Part shown: piece by piece, positions 1-7,906 of the stretch
How the letters are laid out: each line of letters opens with the position of its first letter
Position numbering within the stretch: the first letter of the stretch is position 1
DNA from: Oleispira antarctica RB-8
GTDB taxonomy: Bacteria; Pseudomonadota; Gammaproteobacteria; Pseudomonadales; Oceanobacteraceae
Length of the DNA stretch: 64,000 nt
Assembly: GCA_000967895.1 (NCBI GenBank)
Contig: FO203512.1
Span: forward strand, 3,471,531-3,535,530
Direction of reading: 5' to 3'
Position numbers and translations under genes: made by a program
Notes under the pieces: generated by a model
Databases searched by the model: none
What the model was told of the DNA's origin: nothing
Seen by the model: the letters and a program-made list of their open reading frames with translations, nothing else

Positions 1-210
1 TTGTTCGCCATCGGCTAACGACCACACCATTTCGGGCTCGGCAGTTAAACCTAATTGACGATCAGCTTGCTCGTTATTAGCGTTATTGAACTGACCTTCT
101 TCAAAATGCTCACGCCACTCTAAACCGACATAACCACTTAGTTCAAAATCAGCCGCATGCGTTAGGTTGGCACTCAGCAGTGCACTGGCTATTAATAATT
201 GTTTATTCAT
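1..210 (-). CDS. Putative outer-membrane protein, N-terminal part (runs off the window)
   Basis: Only the first 70 codons are visible; the gene continues past base 1. The ATG at 208-210 overlaps the stop codon of the gene upstream by one base, so the two are translationally coupled. The translation opens with a short signal peptide ending near THAA, followed by DFELSGYVGLEWREHF, the alternating pattern expected for the first strand of an outer-membrane beta-barrel. With the LolA-like and MMPL genes upstream it forms the layout RND exporter, periplasmic carrier-like protein, outer-membrane protein, suggesting an envelope lipid or lipoprotein export pathway. The exact family cannot be named from the fragment. 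Confidence 0.7.
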   Translation of the reverse strand, partial: MNKQLLIASALLSANLTHAADFELSGYVGLEWREHFEEGQFNNANNEQADRQLGLTAEPEMVWSLADGEQ

Positions 211-1025
211 TAGCGAGCACGCTTCAACGTCGCTTTATTAAAATCAGAATCTTTTAAACCGGTTTTAAATGCTAATGTTATTGTATTCAACTCTGTACTT
301 TTTTTCGTTTGATGGTTAATCATATCCATCTGCATTGGGCGCCAGTATTTATCTAAATACAGCTTGTAATCAGAAAAGGTTAACGTTTTTAATAATGACT
401 TTTTACGATCATAAAAATTAACTTTCTGACCACGAAAATGCTCTTTATCTAACCAAGCAACCTGACGTGTATAGCCTGAATTTTTATCAGTCGGGATTTG
501 CTCAACTTTATAACAATCTACGCCATTCACTTTTTCTTCTGCTAAAAACTTAAAAGTGTACTTTCCAATTTCAAACGAGCTTAAATCTTCATAAGCAAAT
601 TCACTGCCCATAAAAGGACCCGATTTATTACGTGAAGAAATACGTTTTACACGTTTAAGCGCCGGTAAATACAACCATTGATCATCGGACTTATCAATAT
701 GGGAAAAGTTCAAAAACGCAGTTCCTTTAACATCTTTTGGCATATCAAAAATGGTTAAGCCCTTATCGCCATCATCGCTAATTTCCAAAGACTGCATGCG
801 CATTTCACGAATACTCTCTTCACCTTGTGCATTACGTAACGTCATCGTGACGGAAGATGATGAATCTCCCCAGCCGATATCACGCGCCTTACGCTCTTTA
901 GCAATAGCTAAACCTTGCTCTTCTGCAGACAAACCCGATAAGTTAAATTCCGCTTGTGCGCTCATACCCAATATTAATGCAATACTGGTTGCCAATGAGA
1001 TCGCTAAATTTTTAAATGTATTCAC
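210..1025 (-). CDS. LolA-like outer-membrane lipoprotein-sorting protein
   Basis: This 271-aa protein has a signal peptide ending at about residue 25 (MSAQA/EF), so it is probably periplasmic. The body has the LolA/LolB-like pattern: repeated short beta strands, a WLYLPALKRVKRI segment and YKVEQIPTDK followed by a WLDKE strand, as in outer-membrane lipoprotein-sorting proteins commonly found beside MMPL-type RND exporters. It lies 59 bp downstream of the MMPL gene on the same strand, and its stop overlaps the next start. The likely role is to carry a lipid or lipidated cargo between the exporter and the outer membrane. The cargo is unknown, and this is not the housekeeping lolA. Confidence 0.75.
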   Translation of the reverse strand: MNTFKNLAISLATSIALILGMSAQAEFNLSGLSAEEQGLAIAKERKARDIGWGDSSSSVTMTLRNAQGEESIREMRMQSLEISDDGDKGLTIFDMPKDVKGTAFLNFSHIDKSDDQWLYLPALKRVKRISSRNKSGPFMGSEFAYEDLSSFEIGKYTFKFLAEEKVNGVDCYKVEQIPTDKNSGYTRQVAWLDKEHFRGQKVNFYDRKKSLLKTLTFSDYKLYLDKYWRPMQMDMINHQTKKSTELNTITLAFKTGLKDSDFNKATLKRAR

Positions 1026-1084
1026 TATAGTGTTCCTTATTTTTATACATAGTCTTTCTGCAATTAGTTTATTCTAAAATCGAT

Positions 1085-3409
1085 TTAGAATTTAGTATTC
1101 GCAAGTTTAGTTTCGCCTTTCATACCATCATTTTCACGTTTATCCGCCAACAATAAAAAAGCGGGCAAGAACAAGAAATCAACAACGAGAGCGACAAATA
1201 TAATAATAGCGGTTGCCATTCCCATATCCGCATTCATACGAAACGCTGAAAACGTTAATAATGAGAAACCTGTGCACAATACCAATGTCGTAATCGCCAT
1301 CGCACGCCCTACGCTAGAAAAAGCATAACGAATGGCTTGTTCAGTATTTTGGCCATCGTTACGAGCTCGCTGATATTTGCTTAAGAAGTGTACGGTATCA
1401 TCAACAATAATACCGAGTGTCATTGAGACAACAATCGACAATCCTAGATTAATTTCACCCGATATTAATGCCCAAATACCAAAACCTACTGCCGCAGGGC
1501 CAATATTAGGAATTAAGCTAATCATACCTAAACGAAATGAACGTAAAGCGAAAATCAGCAACATTGAAATTAAAAACATCGCCGCTGTCATGCTAATAAT
1601 CATACTGTCCATATTTGTCTCACCAATATGAGCAAACATAAGCGTTGGGCTAGAAGCCGCCATACGAATTTGTGGAGCATTGATGGCAAACCAATCCATC
1701 GCTCGCTGCTCTAAGGCAACATATTCTTTACTGCCCAAATTTTTCAATGTACTAACGATACGCGTTGATGATTTATCGATATTCAACTGATTGGTTAAAT
1801 CTAAACCGTAAGGCAAAGACATTTCGTACATTAATAAATATTGAGCCGTTAATTCACGTTCTTTCGGTAAACGATAAAATGTTTCGTCATCGCCATTCAT
1901 ACTTTTATTTAAGCGTTTAAGCGTATCTGAAATCGTCGCAACATGATCAGTTTCTGGCTGTATACGCAACCAATCACTAAAGTCAGAAATGACTTGAGTA
2001 AACTCAGGATTATTAATACCTTGAGGCTCACCACTGTATAACCCCCAGCTGATGCTCGACATCCCCGAAATCGTTTCTTCTTGCTTATCAACCGACTGAC
2101 GGAATTCAGTTGAGGTATCAAAATACTTAGTCGCTTCATCATTAATTTCGTTCAGTGGCACTAAGCAAGCAAAAAATAACATAACGGCAGAACTAACAGG
2201 CAGAATGATCTTATTATGTTTAATAACCCAATCTGCTAATTTTTCCATACCACCATGATGCTCAGGCGCCACTTTAACGCGCATGGGAATAACAACCATC
2301 AAAGCCGGTAATAAGGTCACGGATAAAAAGAACGCGATCATCACACCCATCGCACTCATTTCACCAAAGTCAGCCAGTACAGGTGATTCAGAGAACATTA
2401 AGGTCAAGAAGCCAATCGCTGTGGTTGCACTGGTAATGAAGACGGGCATTAAATTTAAATCCATCGCAAATTCAACGGCCTCACGACGGGACTTACCTTG
2501 GCGCATTGCAAACTGAGTAGAAGCCACCAAATGCACACAGTCGGCTACCGCCAGCGTCATCACAACAATAGGCACATTGATCGTACCTGTTGATAAGAAA
2601 TAACCAAACCAACCGCCGGTCCCCATCGTCGCCGTAATAGTGAAGAAAATAACCACCATGGTCATCAACATACCCGTTAAGCTTCGTAATAAAAGCGAGA
2701 GCATAAAGATGATGATTAAAAACATGCCTGGCACCAGGGTGCTCATGTCTTTTTGACCTTCTGTGGCGAAGCTGTAATTCATCAAGATAACGCCGGTATG
2801 ATAAAAATCAGCGCTTTGATATTTCTCTGCGAAGGTATTGGTTAATTGCTTCGCGAACTCGGTCACTTGAATCACTTCGTCAGTATTGTTTTCTTGATCT
2901 GGCAACTGAATAGTAATGTTTACCACAGCGACTTTGCCATCCGGTGAGACCAAACTATTAACCAAGTTAGGCTCTACGGTTGAGATCTCTTTTGTACGCT
3001 GTACCGAGGCGGGATTAATCGTGTCCAGCTCCAAAATAAGGTCTTCAACGACTAGGTCATCTTCATCGGCCCAAGTATGTTGATAGTTCGTGATGGAATC
3101 CACACGGCTTGAAAACGGTGTCTGCCACGCTTCATCTGTCAGCTCTTTGATTTGTGCCATCATCGGCTCTGTAAAAACAGTACCTTCTTTAGGCACGACA
3201 ATGATGGAAACATTATCGTTTTTATTAAATAAGCGCTGCATCTCTTCGTGAGCCTGCAGTTGAGGAAAATCTTTATCGAAGAAAACTTTATAGTCCCCTC
3301 GAAAATAAAGATTTTCACCACCATAAGAAGCCGCTACCGCAATGGCAACCACCATAAGTATTGTCATCCATGGGTGGCGGATAATGCTGTTAAGCCAAGT
3401 TTTTCTCAT
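1085..3409 (-). CDS. MMPL/RND-superfamily exporter
   Basis: A 774-aa inner-membrane protein with the duplicated RND layout: one N-terminal helix, a large periplasmic loop (about residues 50-220), a bundle of about five helices, then a second helix, loop and bundle. Each bundle carries the MMPL signature, seen as VVMTLAVADCVHLV in the first half and SMTLGIIVDDTVHFLSKY in the second; the acidic residues there are the expected proton-relay positions. These are predicted exporters of hydrophobic molecules powered by proton flux. It sits between a TetR gene and a LolA-like gene in one minus-strand cluster. Substrate is not predictable. Confidence 0.85.
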   Translation of the reverse strand: MRKTWLNSIIRHPWMTILMVVAIAVAASYGGENLYFRGDYKVFFDKDFPQLQAHEEMQRLFNKNDNVSIIVVPKEGTVFTEPMMAQIKELTDEAWQTPFSSRVDSITNYQHTWADEDDLVVEDLILELDTINPASVQRTKEISTVEPNLVNSLVSPDGKVAVVNITIQLPDQENNTDEVIQVTEFAKQLTNTFAEKYQSADFYHTGVILMNYSFATEGQKDMSTLVPGMFLIIIFMLSLLLRSLTGMLMTMVVIFFTITATMGTGGWFGYFLSTGTINVPIVVMTLAVADCVHLVASTQFAMRQGKSRREAVEFAMDLNLMPVFITSATTAIGFLTLMFSESPVLADFGEMSAMGVMIAFFLSVTLLPALMVVIPMRVKVAPEHHGGMEKLADWVIKHNKIILPVSSAVMLFFACLVPLNEINDEATKYFDTSTEFRQSVDKQEETISGMSSISWGLYSGEPQGINNPEFTQVISDFSDWLRIQPETDHVATISDTLKRLNKSMNGDDETFYRLPKERELTAQYLLMYEMSLPYGLDLTNQLNIDKSSTRIVSTLKNLGSKEYVALEQRAMDWFAINAPQIRMAASSPTLMFAHIGETNMDSMIISMTAAMFLISMLLIFALRSFRLGMISLIPNIGPAAVGFGIWALISGEINLGLSIVVSMTLGIIVDDTVHFLSKYQRARNDGQNTEQAIRYAFSSVGRAMAITTLVLCTGFSLLTFSAFRMNADMGMATAIIIFVALVVDFLFLPAFLLLADKRENDGMKGETKLANTKF

Positions 3410-3460
3410 GTGTACCTTCCATTGTATTATTAGAGTTATATTTATATTTTAGGTATTAAA

Positions 3461-3514
3461 TCTTTTTTCTTTTTCTCTTCTCTTCTTTTCTTTTCTCTTC
3501 TCTTCTCTTTTCCT
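3461..3514. repeat. 54-bp homopurine/homopyrimidine tract between tetR and the MMPL gene
   Basis: The plus strand here is almost purely C and T, made of imperfect units of TCTTT and CTCTT; the mRNA sense strand is therefore G/A only. It begins 5 bp after the TetR stop and ends about 50 bp before the MMPL start. Such tracts can form triplex DNA and are prone to slippage. Confidence 0.85.
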
Positions 3515-3518
3515 ACTT

Positions 3519-4385
3519 TTACGTATTCTTCCGCGACTTAATTAACTGGATATCATCAGCAAAAATTTCTTCTTCAACTCGCTGCCACGTCTTTTGGTAA
3601 TCCCAATCTTTCGAAAGTGGCTGCCAATTCATACCGTCTAATAAAATACCGATATTTTGTAATAAGAGCGTCGTAGGGTCTAAACGATTAATCGCGGTGG
3701 CTTCAGCCGCCCCAGCAGCAAGAGCATTGGTGCCAAACGACATGGCCCAATTTGAAAAAGTCAGTGTCTCTATTGATAGGTGCGAAGGGAGATCTAAACT
3801 TCCATCCGCTACCGCATTGCGAAACATTGCATCACTAAAGTTATTTATTTCGAACTCTAGTGCATCCATAATTTGTGTACGTTCTGGCGATGTTTTTTCG
3901 CGTACGCCCGGTGACTTACTACTCAGTACCGCCATAAACATAGTCGGCTCTAAGCGTGCATATAATTGATAAGCGTAATGCACCGCTACTGTTTTCTCTC
4001 TTGAACAGCCATCAAACATCAATGCGCGTTTAAACAGTTCTAAAATCGAGCTGACAGCGCGGATACATAAAGCCGATAAGCAATCCTCTTTGCTGGAAAA
4101 ATGGTTATAAATAGTGCCTTTTGAATAACTGGATTTAGCCGTAAGCTTTTCTAAACTCAGTCCGCCAAAGCCTTCTTGATTAAGTATCAGAACCGCAAGG
4201 TCGACCAGTTCTTGCTCCCGATCTACTTTTTTCTGCTCACTTTTAGACAAACCGATTTTAGCTAACGACTTGCCCAATAATCCTTTTAATCCACCCTTTA
4301 AACCTTCATGGATACAGCCATTGGATGAGCTATCTGACGCTGGCTCAGGATTAATAAGCTGTGAAAGTTCATGGTGTTTAGACAT
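3519..4385 (-). CDS. TetR-family regulator with an N-terminal extension
   Basis: The 288-aa product has a TetR helix-turn-helix at about residues 62-108, including GFGGLSLEKLTAKSSYSKGT and YNHFSSKEDCL, followed by a variable ligand-binding domain. About 55 residues precede the HTH, longer than the usual 5-20, and contain glycine/lysine-rich GLKGGLKGLLGKSLAKIG. It is first in the minus-strand cluster with the MMPL exporter, as expected for a local repressor of an export operon. An imperfect palindrome just upstream of its start (4412-4443) is a plausible autoregulatory operator. Inducer unknown. Confidence 0.85.
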   Translation of the reverse strand: MSKHHELSQLINPEPASDSSSNGCIHEGLKGGLKGLLGKSLAKIGLSKSEQKKVDREQELVDLAVLILNQEGFGGLSLEKLTAKSSYSKGTIYNHFSSKEDCLSALCIRAVSSILELFKRALMFDGCSREKTVAVHYAYQLYARLEPTMFMAVLSSKSPGVREKTSPERTQIMDALEFEINNFSDAMFRNAVADGSLDLPSHLSIETLTFSNWAMSFGTNALAAGAAEATAINRLDPTTLLLQNIGILLDGMNWQPLSKDWDYQKTWQRVEEEIFADDIQLIKSRKNT

Positions 4386-4411
4386 TCAAATATTATCCGC
4401 TAATTACATTC

Positions 4412-4443
4412 GTGACGATTCGTCGTTTTTGACGGTTCGTCAC
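4412..4443. promoter_or_regulatory. Imperfect palindrome upstream of tetR, likely TetR operator
   Basis: Arms GTGACGATTCGTC (4412-4424) and GACGGTTCGTCAC (4431-4443) match at 11 of 13 positions around a GTTTTT spacer. The site is 27 bp upstream of the tetR start and about 100 bp upstream of the divergent TonB-receptor gene, so either could be controlled. Assignment to this TetR protein is inferred from position. Confidence 0.55.
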
Positions 4444-4591
4444 AATAAATCCTTTCCACGAATAAAACAAGTCACCCATTAAGCTGAATTTAGTAAAAAA
4501 AGAGACTTCTCAAGTCTCACTAAACAAATCATTCACTGTACAAATGGTAAGTATTCGCACCAATAATACAATATTCATACTAATACAAATC

Positions 4592-4624
4592 ATTATCATT
4601 TATATTACCGTAATAAATGATAAT
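4592..4624. promoter_or_regulatory. Fur-like inverted repeat before the TonB receptor gene
   Basis: A perfect 12-bp inverted repeat, ATTATCATTTAT (4592-4603) and ATAAATGATAAT (4613-4624), with a 9-bp spacer. Each arm carries the Fur half-site ATTATCA or its complement. It lies 18-51 bp upstream of the preferred start codon at 4643, fitting iron repression of a siderophore receptor. Confidence 0.65.
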
Positions 4625-4642
4625 TTTATGGATTACAGTCTA

Positions 4643-7114
4643 ATGACAAAAACCTTTCTTAAATTGCCGCTTTATTGTGCGATGTTTGGCTTAGGTAGCA
4701 TGGTTAATACCACTCATGCAGAAGATACCAATGCCGAACCTGCATTAGAAAAACAACTAGTGACAGCGACACGTACAACAGAAGGTTTAGCCTCTTTACC
4801 CTATACCGTACAAATTATTGATCAGGATGAAATTACTCGCCAAGCTACAACTGGCCAAGAACTTGGCGGCATATTAGGTCAGCTAGTCCCTGGCTTGGGT
4901 GCGGGTGATAACTCAGTATCGAATTATTATCAAAGCCTTCGCGGCCGCGGCATTCTAGTATTGATTGATGGTATTGCTCAGCGCTCAAACCGTGGGGTAT
5001 CTCGTCAACTTTCAACAATTTCCCCAAGTAACATTGAACGCATTGAAATTATTTCCGGTGCAACAGCCATTTATGGCGCTGGCGCAACAGGTGGTGTTAT
5101 CAACATCATCACCAAAAAAGCCAGTCAAGACGGTCTCACCTTCCATAGTGAATTAGGTTTGACTATGAGTACTGAAGATAGAGATTCTGAAAATCAAAGC
5201 TATAAGCTGGCTCAAGATGTCGCAGGGAAATTTGGTAAGTTTGATTTCTTAGCAGGCATTAGCTTGGAGCAGCGTGGCAATTATGTCGATAGTGATGGCG
5301 ACCGTATTGCAACAGACCCAAATCAACTTGCTCGTGATAATACAGATACCGTTGATTTTATACTTAATGGTGGTTACCAAATATCTGATACCCGCAAAAT
5401 TAGTGCAGGCCTGCAATATTTCGATGAAGAAATGGATACTGATGCTGCCGCCGATTTTGGTGAACCATCCGCAGCCTATTTAGGTTTGCCGCTAGGGGTT
5501 GTAGGGAAATCAGGGGATTACGAACCACAATCGATTGATGGTCTGAAACTTAATCAGCAACCTGCCACAAAACGCCAAAGCTTCACATTAGACTTCACTG
5601 AAGAAAACTTTTTTGGTCAAACCTTAATTGCACAAGCCAGTTATCGCGAACAGGATTTATATTTTTATCCTTACCTCGGCGCGCCTCTTTTTATTCAAAC
5701 TGATTGGGCTCAGGCAGCATCTTTTATAGGTCAAGGAGCGAGTACCACAGCGGCTATTTTTGGTTCTTCCGCTGCGGGTTCTACGATTACACAATCTAGA
5801 ATTGAAACAACAACCTTAGATTTTAAAGTCGCTCTCGATAGCAAAATAGAGATTGATGGTAAAGATTTAGGTCTGACATACGGTATTGACTATATTCAAG
5901 ACAAAGGAAACCAAACTTCAATTGAATATAATTACAATGAATACATTGCGAGTGGTCAAACAACATTAAATAAAACAGGCACTGTTGTTAACGCAGGTCC
6001 AGAAACAGAAACGACAACTCAAGCAGCCTTTCTTCAAGCTCAATTTGCCCCTGTTGAAGCTTTGACTTTACGCGCAGGTCTTCGCTATGAAACGATTCAT
6101 GTGGAAGTCGATGACTTTGTTTCTGGAGACGATGTTCTAAACGCTGCTTTCTATAATAGCCAGCTAGAAGATACCAACTTACAAACATTAGCCGGCCTCA
6201 ATGGCATGACCACGAATCAATTTCTTGATTACGTCACAGACTTGGAAGCTGGTGCGTTGGGAGGTGTCGGCAGCTACCTAAAATACTCCGATACGGTAAG
6301 CACACGCGAAGGTGGCAGCAAAGACTTTGATGCAACGTTATTCAATGCCGGTGCAGTTTATGACCTTAATAAAGCGCAACAAGTCTACATAAGCTTTGGT
6401 CAAGGATTCACTGTTCCTGATATTACTCGCTTATTACGCAATGTTTCGGTATTCACTGATAATGCTTCCTCGGAACCTGTTTTAGAAAGTAATAACATTG
6501 ATGCTATTAAAACAAACTCTTGGGATTTCGGCTGGCGTGGACAATTTGATAGCTTAGAATTATCCGCTGCGGGCTTCTTCAACCGCTCCGATAAATCGAT
6601 CTACTTCAACGCCTCAACCGGTGAAGCAGAACTGTTAGATCAGGAAGAAGAAATTTGGGGTTTCGAAGGTTTAGTCAATGCTTACTTAACCGACAATATT
6701 AATACTGGAGCAACGTACTCTTATACGCGAGGGAAAACACGCAGTGAAGGAAGTGGCTGGGTTTCACTGCCTGCTGAACGGGTTTCTCCACAAAAAATTA
6801 CGGCACACCTAGGCTATCAAATGCCTGGTATTTTCAATACTCGCTTACAAGCACTTCACTTAAGCGACTACAAAGAAGCCCATCGCGAAGGTAATAGCGC
6901 AACAACGGTTCCTTTTGTTGGATATACAACCTTTGATTTATTAACCTCATTTGAATTACCCAAAGGTACTTTAGGGATTGCGATTCGTAACTTGACCAAT
7001 AAAGAATACCAACATCTTTATAACCAAGTTCGTGGTTACCCGAGCACAGGTGTCTCGTCAGATTTACCGGCACAAGGTCGTACGCTTAGCATGAACTACA
7101 GTATCGATTATTAA
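4643..7114 (+). CDS. TonB-dependent siderophore receptor
   Basis: An outer-membrane receptor of 823 aa from the preferred ATG at 4643, which gives a clean signal peptide (MTKTFLKLPLYCAMFG to THA). An in-frame ATG at 4544 would add 33 residues translated from the Fur-like palindrome and is unlikely. Features in order: TonB-box/plug start (LVTATRTTEGLASLPYTVQI), plug domain with RGRGILVLIDGIAQRSNRG and GATAIYGAGATGGVINIITK, then a 22-strand-type barrel with large loops, ending in aromatic residues (NYSIDY). The plug motifs resemble aerobactin/hydroxamate receptors such as IutA. Downstream PepSY and small membrane genes support a role in ferric-siderophore uptake; the ligand is uncertain. Confidence 0.88.
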   Translation: MTKTFLKLPLYCAMFGLGSMVNTTHAEDTNAEPALEKQLVTATRTTEGLASLPYTVQIIDQDEITRQATTGQELGGILGQLVPGLGAGDNSVSNYYQSLRGRGILVLIDGIAQRSNRGVSRQLSTISPSNIERIEIISGATAIYGAGATGGVINIITKKASQDGLTFHSELGLTMSTEDRDSENQSYKLAQDVAGKFGKFDFLAGISLEQRGNYVDSDGDRIATDPNQLARDNTDTVDFILNGGYQISDTRKISAGLQYFDEEMDTDAAADFGEPSAAYLGLPLGVVGKSGDYEPQSIDGLKLNQQPATKRQSFTLDFTEENFFGQTLIAQASYREQDLYFYPYLGAPLFIQTDWAQAASFIGQGASTTAAIFGSSAAGSTITQSRIETTTLDFKVALDSKIEIDGKDLGLTYGIDYIQDKGNQTSIEYNYNEYIASGQTTLNKTGTVVNAGPETETTTQAAFLQAQFAPVEALTLRAGLRYETIHVEVDDFVSGDDVLNAAFYNSQLEDTNLQTLAGLNGMTTNQFLDYVTDLEAGALGGVGSYLKYSDTVSTREGGSKDFDATLFNAGAVYDLNKAQQVYISFGQGFTVPDITRLLRNVSVFTDNASSEPVLESNNIDAIKTNSWDFGWRGQFDSLELSAAGFFNRSDKSIYFNASTGEAELLDQEEEIWGFEGLVNAYLTDNINTGATYSYTRGKTRSEGSGWVSLPAERVSPQKITAHLGYQMPGIFNTRLQALHLSDYKEAHREGNSATTVPFVGYTTFDLLTSFELPKGTLGIAIRNLTNKEYQHLYNQVRGYPSTGVSSDLPAQGRTLSMNYSIDY

Positions 7115-7145
7115 TTTTTATAAATAGAAATTAATGTAAATAATT

Positions 7146-7171
7146 AGGCCAGACTGAGTTCTGGCCTTTTC
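7146..7171 (+). terminator. Rho-independent terminator after the TonB receptor
   Basis: Stem AGGCCAGA (7146-7153) pairs with TCTGGCCT (7160-7167) around CTGAGT and runs into a T tract. Genes at 7232-9445 therefore either use read-through or have their own promoter. Confidence 0.8.
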
Positions 7172-7231
7172 TATTTAATCATCACTGAACGTATAGTGTA
7201 TTTATAATAAATTTTCGAAAGGTTCTAGATA

Positions 7232-7603
7232 ATGCCCTTAGGAATATTTTTAATCTGGCCAGCACTTCATTTGATGTACGGATTAACAGAACATCGTAGT
7301 ATTAAAATTAATCAAACACGTCGTTATGCTGGCAGACTGCTGATTGCTTTTTCAACATTACTTATGGGCCAACCGTTTGGTTTTGAAAAAGGTTTGTTCT
7401 ATGGGTTATTTGCTTTAGTTGCTCTCGGTTTATGCTTTGTACAACTCAGAATTTGGCAGCCTAGAATCATTGTGTTTATAACCATTGCGAGCATGCTCGG
7501 TTTTGTTCTTTTATGCTTTGATTTAGGTCTGCATTTAGGCCTAGATTTAAACCTAAGTTTAGGACTAGAAAATACAGGAGCCAACCATGTCGGTACCGAA
7601 TAA
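7232..7603 (+). CDS. Small membrane protein of the iron locus (DUF3325-like position)
   Basis: A 123-aa hydrophobic protein with about three or four predicted helices (FLIWPALHLMYGL, LLIAFSTLLMGQPFGF, LFALVALGLCFVQL, IIVFITIASMLGFVLLCF) and a leucine/glycine-rich tail. Small membrane proteins of this size occur between TonB receptors and PepSY proteins in many gammaproteobacterial iron loci (DUF3325 and DUF3649 types). I cannot confirm the family by eye. Its end overlaps the next start by 17 bp, so they are co-translated. An AAAGG ribosome site lies just before the ATG. Confidence 0.6.
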   Translation: MPLGIFLIWPALHLMYGLTEHRSIKINQTRRYAGRLLIAFSTLLMGQPFGFEKGLFYGLFALVALGLCFVQLRIWQPRIIVFITIASMLGFVLLCFDLGLHLGLDLNLSLGLENTGANHVGTE

Positions 7604-7898
7604 ACGATTAGGCGAACGTTTAAAAAACATAATCGATAGTCATGGCAGTAAAAACACCGCGGCTATTTTAGGCGCGTTGATTACCACGATAGCCCTCACG
7701 GTATGCATCACATTAATTTGGCCATTTGGTGATGTCATTGAGCAGATATTTGCGGGCGGTACCTTCTTCTTTGTTTTTTGGGCGGCATTATTTTATTGGG
7801 CAATATTGGCTACGAATGGCCGTCATGCGTGGTTAAGAATACTGTCGGTTCTTGTGATCGCAATCGTTATAATCATTTTCAGTTTACTCATTAAATAG
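7587..7898 (+). CDS. Small membrane protein of the iron locus (DUF3649-like)
   Basis: The 103-aa product has a charged N-terminus and three hydrophobic segments (about residues 25-47, 52-72 and 83-102), including a tryptophan-containing FFFVFWAALFYWAILA. Size, topology and position before a PepSY gene match the DUF3649 group linked to siderophore-iron reduction, but this is inferred mainly from context. It overlaps the previous gene by 17 bp and is followed after 8 bp by the PepSY gene, so all three look like one transcript. Confidence 0.6.
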   Translation: MSVPNKRLGERLKNIIDSHGSKNTAAILGALITTIALTVCITLIWPFGDVIEQIFAGGTFFFVFWAALFYWAILATNGRHAWLRILSVLVIAIVIIIFSLLIK

Positions 7899-7906
7899 GC
7901 TCTGGC

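Noticed and set aside
1377-1631. Plus-strand ORF inside the MMPL gene
   Set aside because: It is a shadow of the minus-strand membrane-protein gene, whose coding pattern and motifs are clear.
4544-4642. N-terminal extension of the TonB receptor from ATG 4544
   Set aside because: It would place a hydrophobic run ahead of a clean signal peptide and translate the Fur-like palindrome.
7399-7584. Minus-strand 61-codon ORF
   Set aside because: It is a shadow of the small membrane protein gene on the plus strand and has a low-complexity basic sequence.
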